A stretch of 47,749 nucleotides of DNA from positions 1 through 47,749 of the forward strand of contig JABDRB010000001.1 in assembly GCA_013041925.1 (NCBI GenBank), read 5' to 3'. The position numbers and the translations under genes are program-made. Positions 25,522 to 34,372 of the stretch are shown here, one piece after another (positions within the stretch are counted from its first letter, which is position 1; each line of letters opens with the position of its first letter). Origin of the DNA: Akkermansiaceae bacterium (GTDB taxonomy: Bacteria > Verrucomicrobiota > Verrucomicrobiia > Verrucomicrobiales > Akkermansiaceae). The notes below the pieces were generated by a model. The model saw only the letters and a program-made list of their open reading frames with translations, was not told the origin of the DNA and made no database searches.

Positions 25522-26499
25522 ATGAAAAAATTACGCTTCAGCATTATCGCAGGACTCACGATAGCCACTACCCAATCCACATGGGCCGTGTTTCCCTTTT
25601 TAGTAGAAACCAATGGATCCAACAACTTTGTCTCCGGCTACGGCGCTTATACGGGCGGAGGGACGGTGCAATCAAACGTAGTTGCTGGTTCGTTCAGCGC
25701 TGGTGGCCTCAATAATAGCCTGTTGGTAGAGGGTGTTGACAACGGCATATTATCCTTCGATACGGCGGTGAGTGGAACTCGGGTCGACTCAGACCTGTCC
25801 GCTACCATCGGGATCAACTTTACGGGGGCCACTGGTGATCTCTATGTTGCCAACTCCGCCAATTATGATGGGGGTGACGATAAGTTCAACTCCGTTGGGC
25901 TTTCTGGTCTGGCTGGCGTCACGTCACTCTCCGTCACTTTTACCTATAATCAATATGTAGCTGGTCGAGATAGCGACCCCGGAGGCCTTAATAACCGCCC
26001 GATGTTATCGGGCTTGGGACTGGTTAATACAGGCACAGGCTTAGCTCTCAGCAATTTCGATATCGCCATGAGTCTGGGTGGCTCCCATTACGCTACGGAT
26101 GGAACTAACTTCACAGCGGGCGGGCCTGGGGTCACGAGCCACAGTTCGGCGGCATGGGATACCATTACGGGGGGTGGCATCCATTACGCGGCGGATGCCT
26201 TTGCGGGGACCGTCTCGCTAGGTGCCAGTAGCACCAACTTCTTGATGGTCAAAGGATTTGATTTTGATGGGGGGGGCTACGGTGCCGCTGACGCTCAAAA
26301 ATTTTATGCCGACACTCAGACCTGGACCATCACTCCGGGGGGCGGCGCGACCACTTTTGCAGAAGATACCCAATTCACCTTCTCATTGGATGGCAAACAA
26401 TATGCGAACCTCTCTAATGTCCCCGAACCCAGTGGCTCCATGTTACTGGCTGTGACAGGTCTCGCAGCTCTCGGCTACCGCCGGCGTAAACAGGTATGA
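25522..26499 (+). CDS. PEP-CTERM sorting-domain protein
   Basis: A 325-residue secreted protein. Signal peptide MKKLRFSIIAGLTIATTQSTW is followed by a Gly/Ser/Thr/Asn-rich, probably beta-stranded body without a recognised domain. The C-terminus (residues about 300-325) is a textbook PEP-CTERM signal: VPEPSGS, hydrophobic helix, then YRRRK. Such proteins are processed by an exosortase and linked to exopolysaccharide production; no exosortase gene is in the window. The gene stands alone with its own terminator. Confidence 0.88.
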   Translation: MKKLRFSIIAGLTIATTQSTWAVFPFLVETNGSNNFVSGYGAYTGGGTVQSNVVAGSFSAGGLNNSLLVEGVDNGILSFDTAVSGTRVDSDLSATIGINFTGATGDLYVANSANYDGGDDKFNSVGLSGLAGVTSLSVTFTYNQYVAGRDSDPGGLNNRPMLSGLGLVNTGTGLALSNFDIAMSLGGSHYATDGTNFTAGGPGVTSHSSAAWDTITGGGIHYAADAFAGTVSLGASSTNFLMVKGFDFDGGGYGAADAQKFYADTQTWTITPGGGATTFAEDTQFTFSLDGKQYANLSNVPEPSGSMLLAVTGLAALGYRRRKQV

Positions 26500-26527
26500 T
26501 CAGACAATTTTGTCTGATCGTAATTTT
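26498..26527 (+). terminator. Rho-independent terminator of the PEP-CTERM gene
   Basis: A 9-bp perfect stem (GATCAGACA at 26498-26506, TGTCTGATC at 26511-26519, tetraloop ATTT) overlapping the TGA stop codon and followed by gtaatttt. The short T-tract makes termination moderate. Confidence 0.65.
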
Positions 26528-26797
26528 AAAGGACCACGACATTTTTTTGAATCCCACGAAGTGCGGTCGGTGGGACTGCTGGTCAGAGATGATCGAGCAT
26601 GATGGCGTGAGTGCCAATCGAACATGTGGCCAATCAACGCTGTATTAAACCCCTCATGGCTGATCGATCTCCCATGAATGCACGGCAAAATACATCCTTG
26701 AAACTCGACCTCTACAGGGTAAATATCCCTACAGTTTGCCACAGCTGATTTTCCATTAGTCCGAGGCTCCGATCCAACACGCACCCATAACACCAAA
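26528..26797. other. Intergenic region, no recognised feature
   Basis: About 270 bp between the PEP-CTERM terminator and the next gene. A short minus-strand open frame overlaps it but has no family resemblance. The promoter of the downstream gene is presumably here; no clear box was found. Confidence 0.4.
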
Positions 26798-27406
26798 ATG
26801 ATAATGCAAAAAATTTTAAGCGATCCGAGATTGATGATTTTTCTAGGAGTCATCGCCATTGCCTTACTGTCTGTTGCCTTCTACTATGGCGTTAGATACC
26901 TGAAGGGCAGCTTGAAGTTAGAAATCAAACAGAGAAGTGTTTCTTCCGGTCAGAAAATAACAGGAAGCCTCACCGCAAATGTAAAACAACGGCTCTATGC
27001 CGACCGCCTTTACGTAGCAGTTATTGGTGAACGTGAAGTAAGAAGGAGGAGGAGGAGTTCAAGCGGCACAAGCAATACAAGAGAATGGCAGGAATTTTAC
27101 CGAGATGAGGTTGATGTTATCCTAGATGAGGAACTGCACTCAGGCTTCGTTAAGCGTTATGATATTGCGCTCGATGCCCCTACACAGGACCAAATAATGA
27201 CGGGGAGGCAAGCTATTTCCAAGGTTGCTGAGAACATGGAAGATGGTCTTGCGAAAAGCATTGCAGCAGGAATTGGATCCATAGCTGGTGCCACAGGGTC
27301 AATGGGTAGCGGACGGAAACGTTGGAAAGTCATATCCCGTCTCGAGACCAAGGGCGTCGACCTAGCAACCTCGAAAAAAATCCATGTCAGCCTGAAGTCC
27401 CTCTAA
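26798..27406 (+). CDS. Membrane-anchored hypothetical protein, arrestin-like fold suspected
   Basis: A 202-residue protein with an N-terminal transmembrane helix (about residues 11-30) and a soluble domain. The domain begins LKLEIKQRSVSSGQKITGSLTANVKQRLYADRLYVAVIGERE and ends WKVISRLETKGVDLATSKKIHVSL, an alternation reminiscent of arrestin/Spo0M-type beta-sandwiches that recognise ligands. A run of five arginines (about residues 82-86) and a low-complexity Ser/Gly stretch interrupt the centre. Coding sequence is more AT-rich than its neighbours, which may mean recent acquisition. The homology is suggestive only. Confidence 0.7.
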   Translation: MIMQKILSDPRLMIFLGVIAIALLSVAFYYGVRYLKGSLKLEIKQRSVSSGQKITGSLTANVKQRLYADRLYVAVIGEREVRRRRRSSSGTSNTREWQEFYRDEVDVILDEELHSGFVKRYDIALDAPTQDQIMTGRQAISKVAENMEDGLAKSIAAGIGSIAGATGSMGSGRKRWKVISRLETKGVDLATSKKIHVSLKSL

Positions 27407-27469
27407 TCCCCAAAATCACTCACCATATCTTACCGATGCGTTGGCGCATGACGGAAGTGAGCGGGGGAA
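27407..27469. terminator. Possible bidirectional terminator between convergent genes
   Basis: Between convergent genes lies a nested inverted repeat: CTCAC (27419-27423) with GTGAG (27457-27461), and inside it ATGCG-ttgg-CGCAT (27436-27449). T-tracts are short on both strands, so function is uncertain. Confidence 0.35.
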
Positions 27470-28867
27470 TTAGGATTCTGGAATATAGATGTATCGATAA
27501 AATTGTTTCCCTGTGCCTTCTGGGGCCGCAACGGTCATCGTCAAGGCACCAGAGACGGGAGCCGTGATATTGGTGGATGTCCAGTTTACCAGGTCGCTTG
27601 ACGTCTGAAATACGTAATCAATCAGCGGAACCGCCTGCGCATTCACCGTGACCTCTCTGGAGGTGCCAGAGCCCGTAAAGATAAGATGATCCGTATCCAT
27701 CGGCAATACGATGACTTGCAGGCTGTTGTTGGCATCAAAGGGGTTTGACCATTTGGGATCCACGTAAACGGCGTTTCCTGTGAGTGTTTTGAGGAATGCG
27801 ACCAAGTTATCTTTCTCTGTCTGCGTTAAATTCAGTTGCTGCCCCTGATCGCCGGACCGTCCGATCCGTGCGAGCCGTGCGTCTAGGCCCTCGTTGTTCG
27901 TCGGTATGCTGTTGTAATGGTTGATGACATCGGACAGCGTCGGCAAACTGGCATCGTGCATGAACCCTCCATGCGGGATGCCCGAAGTGTCCACCGTATC
28001 ACGTAGGCTTGGCGAGCGTGTAACGGTAAAATCATTGCCACCCCCTATGGCGGAGATGATGCCATTGTTTCCTGAGAAGGGGGCGATATCAAATTCTGGT
28101 GGTTGATGGCACGATGCGCAATCCGCACCACCATCGCCAGGCGCTCGAAGAAAGAGAGCCTTACCGCTGTTTTCCTCATCCGTGAAATTGGTGAACGGGT
28201 CATCGTCGTTGCCTATGACCGACCGCCCGATATCATACTTGCTGTCGAATGACTGAATGCTGCGCACAAACTGCGCGAGCGCCTTTTGAATACGGTCTTC
28301 ATCGATACCAGGACCCCCATAGACGGCAGTAAACAGCACCTTGTATTCCTCAATCAGTGAAAGCTTGGTAACAAGGTCCGTAAACGATGGGTCACCATCG
28401 CGATCACTGAAGCCCATTTCGATATGATCATGAATCGGTTGCGTGCTTTGCGCTTCCAAAGTGGCTGCACGTTCGTCCCAGAAAAATTTACTCTCTCTTG
28501 AAAACCGCGCGTTAATCAGGCGCATGCTGTGTCTTCCCGTGGTCCCACTAACCCCTGTGCTGGCTGTATCAGGATCACCAAAAGCATGTTCCTGCTGGTG
28601 GCAGGATGCACATGAAATCGTGTCATTGCGCGATAGTCGTTTGTCGTAAAAAAGCACTCTGCCAAGCGTCGCCCCGATGTCCGTGATCGGGTTAGCATTG
28701 CCACCGTTTCCTGTATTATCCTTCAGGATGTAGTCTGGAATCGGCTGGTTGGCGTAGTTGGATAGGCGGGTCAAATCCACGATTCCACCTTGCGCCATCA
28801 GAGGCAAATGCCACCCTAAGGAGGTAACGGCACCGGTGATGGCGAGCGTGATGGTTCGGAAGCGCAT
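27470..28867 (-). CDS. Diheme cytochrome c peroxidase (CcpA/MauG family)
   Basis: Periplasmic diheme peroxidase that reduces hydrogen peroxide with electrons from small c cytochromes. Two CASCH haem motifs are present: SCASCHQQEHAFGD in the N-terminal domain and DCASCHQPPEFD in the second. Family segments IGATLGRVLFYDKRLSRNDTISC and FFWDERAATLEAQ also match. Start at ATG 28867 (MRFRTITLAITG) leaves a signal peptide; ATG 28873 is an alternative. The last about 100 residues (VLPMDTDHLIF ... YVFQTSSDLVNWTST ... YRYIYIPE) form an added beta-sandwich common in Verrucomicrobiota secreted proteins. It is divergent from the phosphoesterase, with a shared 240-bp promoter region. Confidence 0.9.
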   Translation of the reverse strand: MRFRTITLAITGAVTSLGWHLPLMAQGGIVDLTRLSNYANQPIPDYILKDNTGNGGNANPITDIGATLGRVLFYDKRLSRNDTISCASCHQQEHAFGDPDTASTGVSGTTGRHSMRLINARFSRESKFFWDERAATLEAQSTQPIHDHIEMGFSDRDGDPSFTDLVTKLSLIEEYKVLFTAVYGGPGIDEDRIQKALAQFVRSIQSFDSKYDIGRSVIGNDDDPFTNFTDEENSGKALFLRAPGDGGADCASCHQPPEFDIAPFSGNNGIISAIGGGNDFTVTRSPSLRDTVDTSGIPHGGFMHDASLPTLSDVINHYNSIPTNNEGLDARLARIGRSGDQGQQLNLTQTEKDNLVAFLKTLTGNAVYVDPKWSNPFDANNSLQVIVLPMDTDHLIFTGSGTSREVTVNAQAVPLIDYVFQTSSDLVNWTSTNITAPVSGALTMTVAAPEGTGKQFYRYIYIPES

Positions 28868-29109
28868 GAGCATTAAACCATGCAGAGCATAAGAGGTTGC
28901 AAAAATTGTGGTTGTGATGATCGACGCATTGGACAATCTACCGCAAAAGATGAAACAAATCTCTGCATTAGAACGATCCGCATCACGGGGAAGCTTACAG
29001 GTTGCTATCCCTGCCGTTGTTTATTTTTAAGGCCGGCGATGATTTATTCATTGGTCGAGACTCGGCATGCTGGGTATCATCCCCCTTCAACTCATCCTCA
29101 TCCTTTTCA

Positions 29110-29973
29110 ATGAACTATTCATCATGGCGACGATTGCGAGTGCGTCTCGCTCTGGCTTTGGCCCTTTGGCCATCATCGTTGCTGGCAGGGGACTCCACCC
29201 TCGTCCCCTCAACGGCTAACAATCAGGTGCCGTTTTCTTTTGTGCAAATGTGTGACACCCAGCTGGGTATGGGTGGCTACGAACACGACATCATGACCTT
29301 CAAGCTGGCGGTTAAAAAAATCAATGCCATCAACCCCGACTTTGTCGTCATCTGTGGCGATCTCGTGCAAAATGCCAACGACAAGTCGTTCGCGGATTTC
29401 AAAGCCATCAAGGCAGGCTTCAAGCTGCCCTGCCACTGTGCCGCCGGAAACCACGATGTGGGTAACAAACCGACAGACAAGTCGCTGAAACGCTACCGCG
29501 AAATCATCGGCAAGGATTACTATGCGTTCGAAAACAAAGGGATCACCTTCGTTGTCGCCAATACCCAGCTATGGAAAGCGCCGCTTGTGGGGGAATCCGA
29601 GAAACACGATGCGTGGTTTAAAAAGACGCTCGCAGCGGCCAAGGCCAAAAACTCACCAGTGGTCGTCGTCGTGCACTATCCGCTCTTCACCAAGAAGCCC
29701 GACGAAAAGGAGCACTACTACAACCTACCTCAGCCCAAACGACAGGAGATTCTTGATCTATGCGAGAAGCATGGCGTGGTCGCCTTTCTCGCGGGTCACA
29801 CGCACACGCAGATCACGAACACATACCAAGGCATCCAGCTGGTCAACGGAGAGACCACCAGCAAGAACAATGACAATCGCCCCATGGGATTTAGGCTCTG
29901 GAATGTCGATAAGCAAAATGAGCTACGTCACCAGTTTATAAAGTTAGACCCCATTGAAATAGGCCCGCCATGA
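29110..29973 (+). CDS. Secreted calcineurin-like metallophosphoesterase
   Basis: A 287-residue metallophosphoesterase. Start at ATG 29110 gives a hydrophobic signal peptide (residues about 10-25, LALALALWPSSLLAG). The metal-binding motifs of the family follow in order: D-x-Q (MCDTQLG), GDLVQNAND, GNHDVG, VVHYPLF and AGHTHTQ. They build the dinuclear metal site that hydrolyses phosphoesters. The gene ends 3 bp from the end of the convergent sugar kinase fusion. The upstream open frame to 29002 lacks domain character. The substrate is unknown; purple acid phosphatase-like or nucleotidase roles are possible. Confidence 0.88.
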   Translation: MNYSSWRRLRVRLALALALWPSSLLAGDSTLVPSTANNQVPFSFVQMCDTQLGMGGYEHDIMTFKLAVKKINAINPDFVVICGDLVQNANDKSFADFKAIKAGFKLPCHCAAGNHDVGNKPTDKSLKRYREIIGKDYYAFENKGITFVVANTQLWKAPLVGESEKHDAWFKKTLAAAKAKNSPVVVVVHYPLFTKKPDEKEHYYNLPQPKRQEILDLCEKHGVVAFLAGHTHTQITNTYQGIQLVNGETTSKNNDNRPMGFRLWNVDKQNELRHQFIKLDPIEIGPP

Positions 29974-29976
29974 GCG

Positions 29977-32900
29977 TCAACTCCAAGCACACAGGGTGCG
30001 GATGTAATCGGCCGAGCCGTCACGCAGCCAAGCATCCAGCTGAGCTGGGTCCTTGAGTTGCTGACCACGCAGGCGGGGGACCACGAAGTAACCACAATCG
30101 ACGTCAGGCAACATCGACATGTCACCCCAGATTTTTTCAAACTGAGTGATTGGGAAAACATCCTCCTGTCCGTGACCCCAACGTTTTTTCACCTCTTTAA
30201 GCGTCAGGTAGGTCGGCAAACGAGCCGCCAAGGCATGCACCCCAGCACTTATTTTTTGCATATCGTGATTCAGGATATCATCACGCGTTAGAGAAAAAAG
30301 CGTGAGCAGTTGATCGATATCAATCCAAGTCGTCAGCGAGTTGTAATAGGAGAGCTTAAACTCGGCATCTTCACGGGGCATCGCTAAACCTTCAACGAGT
30401 CGCAGGTGCCCATCAACATAAGCAAGTCCACCACCACGATCCTCAAGTCGCCGCGTAATCACTTCAAACGTCAACGCTTTGTTGGACTCAAGATGTAGCC
30501 CGAGTAGGGTCGGGTCGACATTGGCTCCCAAGGTATCAATATTATGAAGCAGCAATGTCTTAAGCTGCGGCCGATCCCTAAGGAGCTCACGAAGTTTACC
30601 ATTCAGTAAGAGGTTCGGGATCTCAAAAAAGTGCCCGACCGGATGGAGACATTGTAGCGGCAGGTTATCGGTGTAATCGGATGCCTCGCCTGTATTTTTT
30701 GACCAATGAATCAGGGCGGCATGCAGCGACTCCTTGACCTTCTGCTGCTGCTCATCGAGTTGCTGCTGAGCGACTTCTTCCCACGCAAATCGAAGATCGC
30801 GTTCCGTCGGGATCATCCGTAGGCCGACCGACTGACCACGGGAAAGAACAAGTGGACCTGGGTAGTTGTAGTTCTCAGCCGATGAGAGATAGGCAGCAGT
30901 CGGTTCGTGGGTAAGGTATGAGGTCGTGAATACATGCGGCACTGGCGTGCCCGCGGATTGTCCCGTCATGCGGGATTTGGCAAGATGCGTCTCAATGAAG
31001 GTCCGGTAAGAACCATCGAGAGGAGCAAATGGGTTGAGCGCCTTACAGGTACCCGCACCCCCCGTCCAACGAGAGCCCGCACCAGCCGCGAGTGTCACAA
31101 CCGCTACTTCGCCCGATGCGATCGCATCGCGTCCTCGTTGCGTGGCATCACCCCACTCGGCGGTGGCGTCCGCGGTATGAAGCAGGGATACGTCCGTGAC
31201 GTCGTCCTGACCGACATCCTCTATCTGTGCCGAAGCAGGAAGCCGGTTCTGAGCCAAGCCAATACGCCCCGCTAACAAGTCAGCGCGAACGTCATCGTGA
31301 AGCTTTTTGTCAAAGCCATTTTGCTTGAGGAGTTCGGCAAGTGACGCATCGGTGGCAGACGGTGACCCATGCTCGCTGGGAAACAGCGTGTCAAAAAGTG
31401 TGCCGACCGCCGTGTCAAATTCCGGTTGGGTCCGCGAGGCTTCCGCAAATTGTCGGAGGTCGCCTCGCTGCGTCGCCGTCAGCGCGGCCACATCACGCCC
31501 AAGTAAGCGGGGGACCGTGATCTGGTAATACGAGGGAGGGAGGGTCGCCGGTGAATCTCCGCCCGGTTCCAACAAGTCAGCAGACGTTCCGTGCGGGTTG
31601 ATGGAGAAATCGTAGACAACCGGATCCATCGCGAAGGGGAGGGCGTGATTCAACTGAGCCTTCGCCTCGGTCATAAACTCTTGCATCTTCTTCTGGCCTT
31701 CCGCTTTACGATGAGGCGCAAAGATAAACCCCATCCCGCCCCCCGACATGCCACCAAGCATCCAGAATCCCCAAAAATCATCGCCAAAATGTTCCCGCGC
31801 ATTCGCAATCAGTGTCTCTGTAAAAAGATTCGTCGCCCACGGGATAATCGTTTGCAGCGGACCGTAAAAATTGCGTGTGGTTGCCTCGCCAAGCGCTTTG
31901 ATGTCACCCCGCTTCAACGCGTCAATCAACTCGTCAAGCAGTGCGAGCGCTTCCTGACGACCAGTCCACTCAGAGCCACACCGAAGTAAGTATTTCTCTG
32001 TGACCATCTCCAGAATCGGCCCGACATTTTGGGCCATCCCGCCGTGCACAAGGACCAGCGAGTCCTGCAACGCCTGCCGTGACGACGCCGGAATCTCCTC
32101 TTCATCAAAGACGTGGTGGGACGGCATAAGTCGCCCACGTGAAATGCCGTGCTCAGGGTCATCTGCCGTCGCAACCTGTCCGCTGATGAGTTTGATCCCA
32201 GGCCAGACGCCACCCGAATCTTGCCAGCCGCCACCCGAGCCCCCGATCCATTCACCGAGAACGGCACGGGCAAGTACGATGCGGCGCTCATTCTCCTGCA
32301 ATGGCCCGGTGAGCGAATCCGTTTGGCCTGTTGCCCGCATCAGCACGCCGATCAGTGCCGCGAGCAAGTTCGTAGACACCGCGAGGCGTGAACCCTTCGG
32401 GATATCGTTCACCGACGATACCAACTCGATACCCAGACCCTTACCCACAAGGCGCTCAAGCAGATCAGAAAGTTTCTGCCCAGAACCTTCAATCCCAGGG
32501 GGGACAATACCAGAGGCAATCACCGCCGCTTTCAGCAGGCCAAGGTAATCCTTCGCAAAATCAAACACCTCACCCAGAGAATCAATACAGGCACTCGCCT
32601 TGAGGTCGACGGAGGTAAGTCGAATCACCGGCTCGTCAATGATCCGCAAGTAGGCTTCCACGGGGGGACGGGTGACCGCATCACGTCCATGAACGCCGAG
32701 GTCAACGGAGACATTGAGCACGCGAGCACCATCAGGGAAATCCATCCCTAGGAAAAAAATATCCGACCACCCAGAGTGGGAGAGGTCCATTCTTACTGGC
32801 GTGCGTTCGCGCAGGATTGGCTGAATTCCATCTGCCGACTCCCGCAGCATTTCCTTGCGAATGCGCAAGGGTTGATCCGCTGGGTGACCCATACGGAACA

Positions 32901-33336
32901 TCCACTGGTTCCCTCGAACCGTGCGAACCGATCTGCGCACCTGGTCCGCCAATGTCTGAAAGGCGAGCTGATGGTAGGCTGAGGCAAGGGAGGACGAAAG
33001 GGCATCGCCGGGGCCATCCATATCCATGGCATCAAGAAATGTATCGATCGCTTCATGGAAACGCCGCTTGAGTAAATGCTCATATCCACCAAATGGGATA
33101 CGCCCAATCTGATGGGCGGCAAGTTGATCAGGGAGGTGGTAACGATGGATCGCGTAGAGAAAAAAGAGCGCGCGCACGCGATGGTAAAGATTGGTTTCCT
33201 CACGCCGAAATGCGTCAAGCATCGCACACTCGTCCAACAAGCCTTGAAGGTCGAGATCCTGACAAGCGAGCTGCAATGCTGTATCGCGCTGCGCGGGGAC
33301 TTCTGCCTGAATAATGGCTACGAGCTTGGAATCCAT
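29977..33336 (-). CDS. Fused GHMP sugar kinase (fucokinase-like) and UDPGP-type nucleotidyltransferase
   Basis: A 1119-residue bifunctional protein. After a helical region (1-175), a GHMP kinase of fucokinase type spans about 180-580: MDLSHSGWSDIFFLG (183-197), ATP loop IPKGSRLAVSTN (312-323), GSGGGWQDSGG (366-376) and GGMSGGGMGFIFAP (528-541). The ATP loop lacks the usual GSGLGTSS order. From about 745 a UDPGP-like nucleotidyltransferase begins with VVTLAAGAGSRW and Lys765, and continues with LLLHNIDTLGANVD and the C-terminal sugar-binding region. Together they would phosphorylate a sugar at C1 and convert it to a nucleotide sugar by the salvage route. The order is the reverse of Bacteroides FKP and plant FKGP. 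The gene starts 9 bp after the GalU-like gene. Specificity (fucose, arabinose or heptose) cannot be told. Confidence 0.82.
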   Translation of the reverse strand: MDSKLVAIIQAEVPAQRDTALQLACQDLDLQGLLDECAMLDAFRREETNLYHRVRALFFLYAIHRYHLPDQLAAHQIGRIPFGGYEHLLKRRFHEAIDTFLDAMDMDGPGDALSSSLASAYHQLAFQTLADQVRRSVRTVRGNQWMFRMGHPADQPLRIRKEMLRESADGIQPILRERTPVRMDLSHSGWSDIFFLGMDFPDGARVLNVSVDLGVHGRDAVTRPPVEAYLRIIDEPVIRLTSVDLKASACIDSLGEVFDFAKDYLGLLKAAVIASGIVPPGIEGSGQKLSDLLERLVGKGLGIELVSSVNDIPKGSRLAVSTNLLAALIGVLMRATGQTDSLTGPLQENERRIVLARAVLGEWIGGSGGGWQDSGGVWPGIKLISGQVATADDPEHGISRGRLMPSHHVFDEEEIPASSRQALQDSLVLVHGGMAQNVGPILEMVTEKYLLRCGSEWTGRQEALALLDELIDALKRGDIKALGEATTRNFYGPLQTIIPWATNLFTETLIANAREHFGDDFWGFWMLGGMSGGGMGFIFAPHRKAEGQKKMQEFMTEAKAQLNHALPFAMDPVVYDFSINPHGTSADLLEPGGDSPATLPPSYYQITVPRLLGRDVAALTATQRGDLRQFAEASRTQPEFDTAVGTLFDTLFPSEHGSPSATDASLAELLKQNGFDKKLHDDVRADLLAGRIGLAQNRLPASAQIEDVGQDDVTDVSLLHTADATAEWGDATQRGRDAIASGEVAVVTLAAGAGSRWTGGAGTCKALNPFAPLDGSYRTFIETHLAKSRMTGQSAGTPVPHVFTTSYLTHEPTAAYLSSAENYNYPGPLVLSRGQSVGLRMIPTERDLRFAWEEVAQQQLDEQQQKVKESLHAALIHWSKNTGEASDYTDNLPLQCLHPVGHFFEIPNLLLNGKLRELLRDRPQLKTLLLHNIDTLGANVDPTLLGLHLESNKALTFEVITRRLEDRGGGLAYVDGHLRLVEGLAMPREDAEFKLSYYNSLTTWIDIDQLLTLFSLTRDDILNHDMQKISAGVHALAARLPTYLTLKEVKKRWGHGQEDVFPITQFEKIWGDMSMLPDVDCGYFVVPRLRGQQLKDPAQLDAWLRDGSADYIRTLCAWS

Positions 33337-33345
33337 GAGATCAGC

Positions 33346-34188
33346 CTACTTGTTCACTGCGAGAAGATTGATGAGCGAGGTGAGGATTTCATCTCGATGC
33401 GGACCCGCTAGGGCCATCCCAATCTCGGCACGAAGCAAACCGTATCGTCTGCCCAAATTAAACCGTGTTCCGTCGATCTGAAATGCGAGATAACGCTCAG
33501 AGGCCGCAACCTCCGCAAGCGTCTCAGTGAGACCGAGCGTATCACCCGCAGCAAGAGCGGACACCTTCTCATCAAGCAGATCCATCACCTTACCATTCAG
33601 CACATGAACACCAAAAAAACAAAGGTAGTTGCCATGGCGCAGGCCGGGAACAATCAGGTCTTGCTCGGCTCGTGTCGGGGTAGGTTTTTCCACAACCGTC
33701 TGCACCTCAAAGCAGTTCTCACTGCCGTAGACACGTGTGACCCCAACGGTTCCGTAGAGGTTAAGCCGGCTCTCATGGGTCGACTGCACCGCCGAGACAC
33801 AGCCTTCGTGTTGGCTGGCGACATCCAGAACTTGCTCGATGCAGGGTTGATCCGTCTGGCTCAGGTAGAGGTGGTCGCCAACAAGAAGCACAAAGGGGTC
33901 TGCGCCCACGTAATCACGCGCCATCCAAACAGCATGCCCGTAACCAAGGGGATCGGCCTGCTCGATAAAGACAAGTTTGTCACCATATGGACCCGCCGCC
34001 CGCAGGTAGTCGTCTTGGGCACCGGGAACAATAATCACGGCCACCGATTCCAGCCCAGCCGTAAAAAGTTCATCTAAAATAATCTGCAACGCCGTCTTAG
34101 TGTCGCCATGGGAGTCGGTGATCGTCTGCAACGGCAGATACCTCTCAAGCGGGTTCGCAGCGGTAATAACGGCTTTGATGGGTTTCAT
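33346..34188 (-). CDS. GalU-like sugar nucleotidyltransferase
   Basis: A 280-residue nucleotidyltransferase of the UTP-glucose-1-phosphate uridylyltransferase kind. The fold signature is clear (TALQIILDELFTAG, LGYGHAVWMA, VLLVGDHLY, VVEKPTPT). The nucleotide loop AAGxGTRxLP of GalU is replaced by TAANPLERYLPLQT, keeping only the LP and one arginine, which could change nucleotide choice or reduce activity. It is translationally close to the kinase/pyrophosphorylase (9 bp), suggesting one nucleotide-sugar route. It is preceded by a 184-bp gap with a palindrome. Confidence 0.82.
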   Translation of the reverse strand: MKPIKAVITAANPLERYLPLQTITDSHGDTKTALQIILDELFTAGLESVAVIIVPGAQDDYLRAAGPYGDKLVFIEQADPLGYGHAVWMARDYVGADPFVLLVGDHLYLSQTDQPCIEQVLDVASQHEGCVSAVQSTHESRLNLYGTVGVTRVYGSENCFEVQTVVEKPTPTRAEQDLIVPGLRHGNYLCFFGVHVLNGKVMDLLDEKVSALAAGDTLGLTETLAEVAASERYLAFQIDGTRFNLGRRYGLLRAEIGMALAGPHRDEILTSLINLLAVNK

Positions 34189-34289
34189 GGAGTAGGATTA
34201 AACAAAATTTGAAAAGATGAAAAAGGGGGCAGAAAATGTGACCGAGTAGGGAGCCGATCTTTCCAGCTACGGGGTGGATCACCTTGTGC

Positions 34290-34304
34290 GTTGACTGGGT
34301 CAAC
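34290..34304. promoter_or_regulatory. Perfect palindrome, candidate operator upstream of the GalU-like gene
   Basis: GTTGAC-tgg-GTCAAC, a 6-bp inverted repeat with a 3-bp centre, about 100 bp upstream of the GalU-like start, in the longest gap of the sugar region. It is compatible with a dimeric regulator site. No T-tract follows, so a terminator is unlikely. Confidence 0.35.
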
Positions 34305-34372
34305 ATCGAGCAAATGCTAAGGAGCAGGGGGATTGAGTCAAGACGAATCCATCTACCCTGTTAGACTCATCA

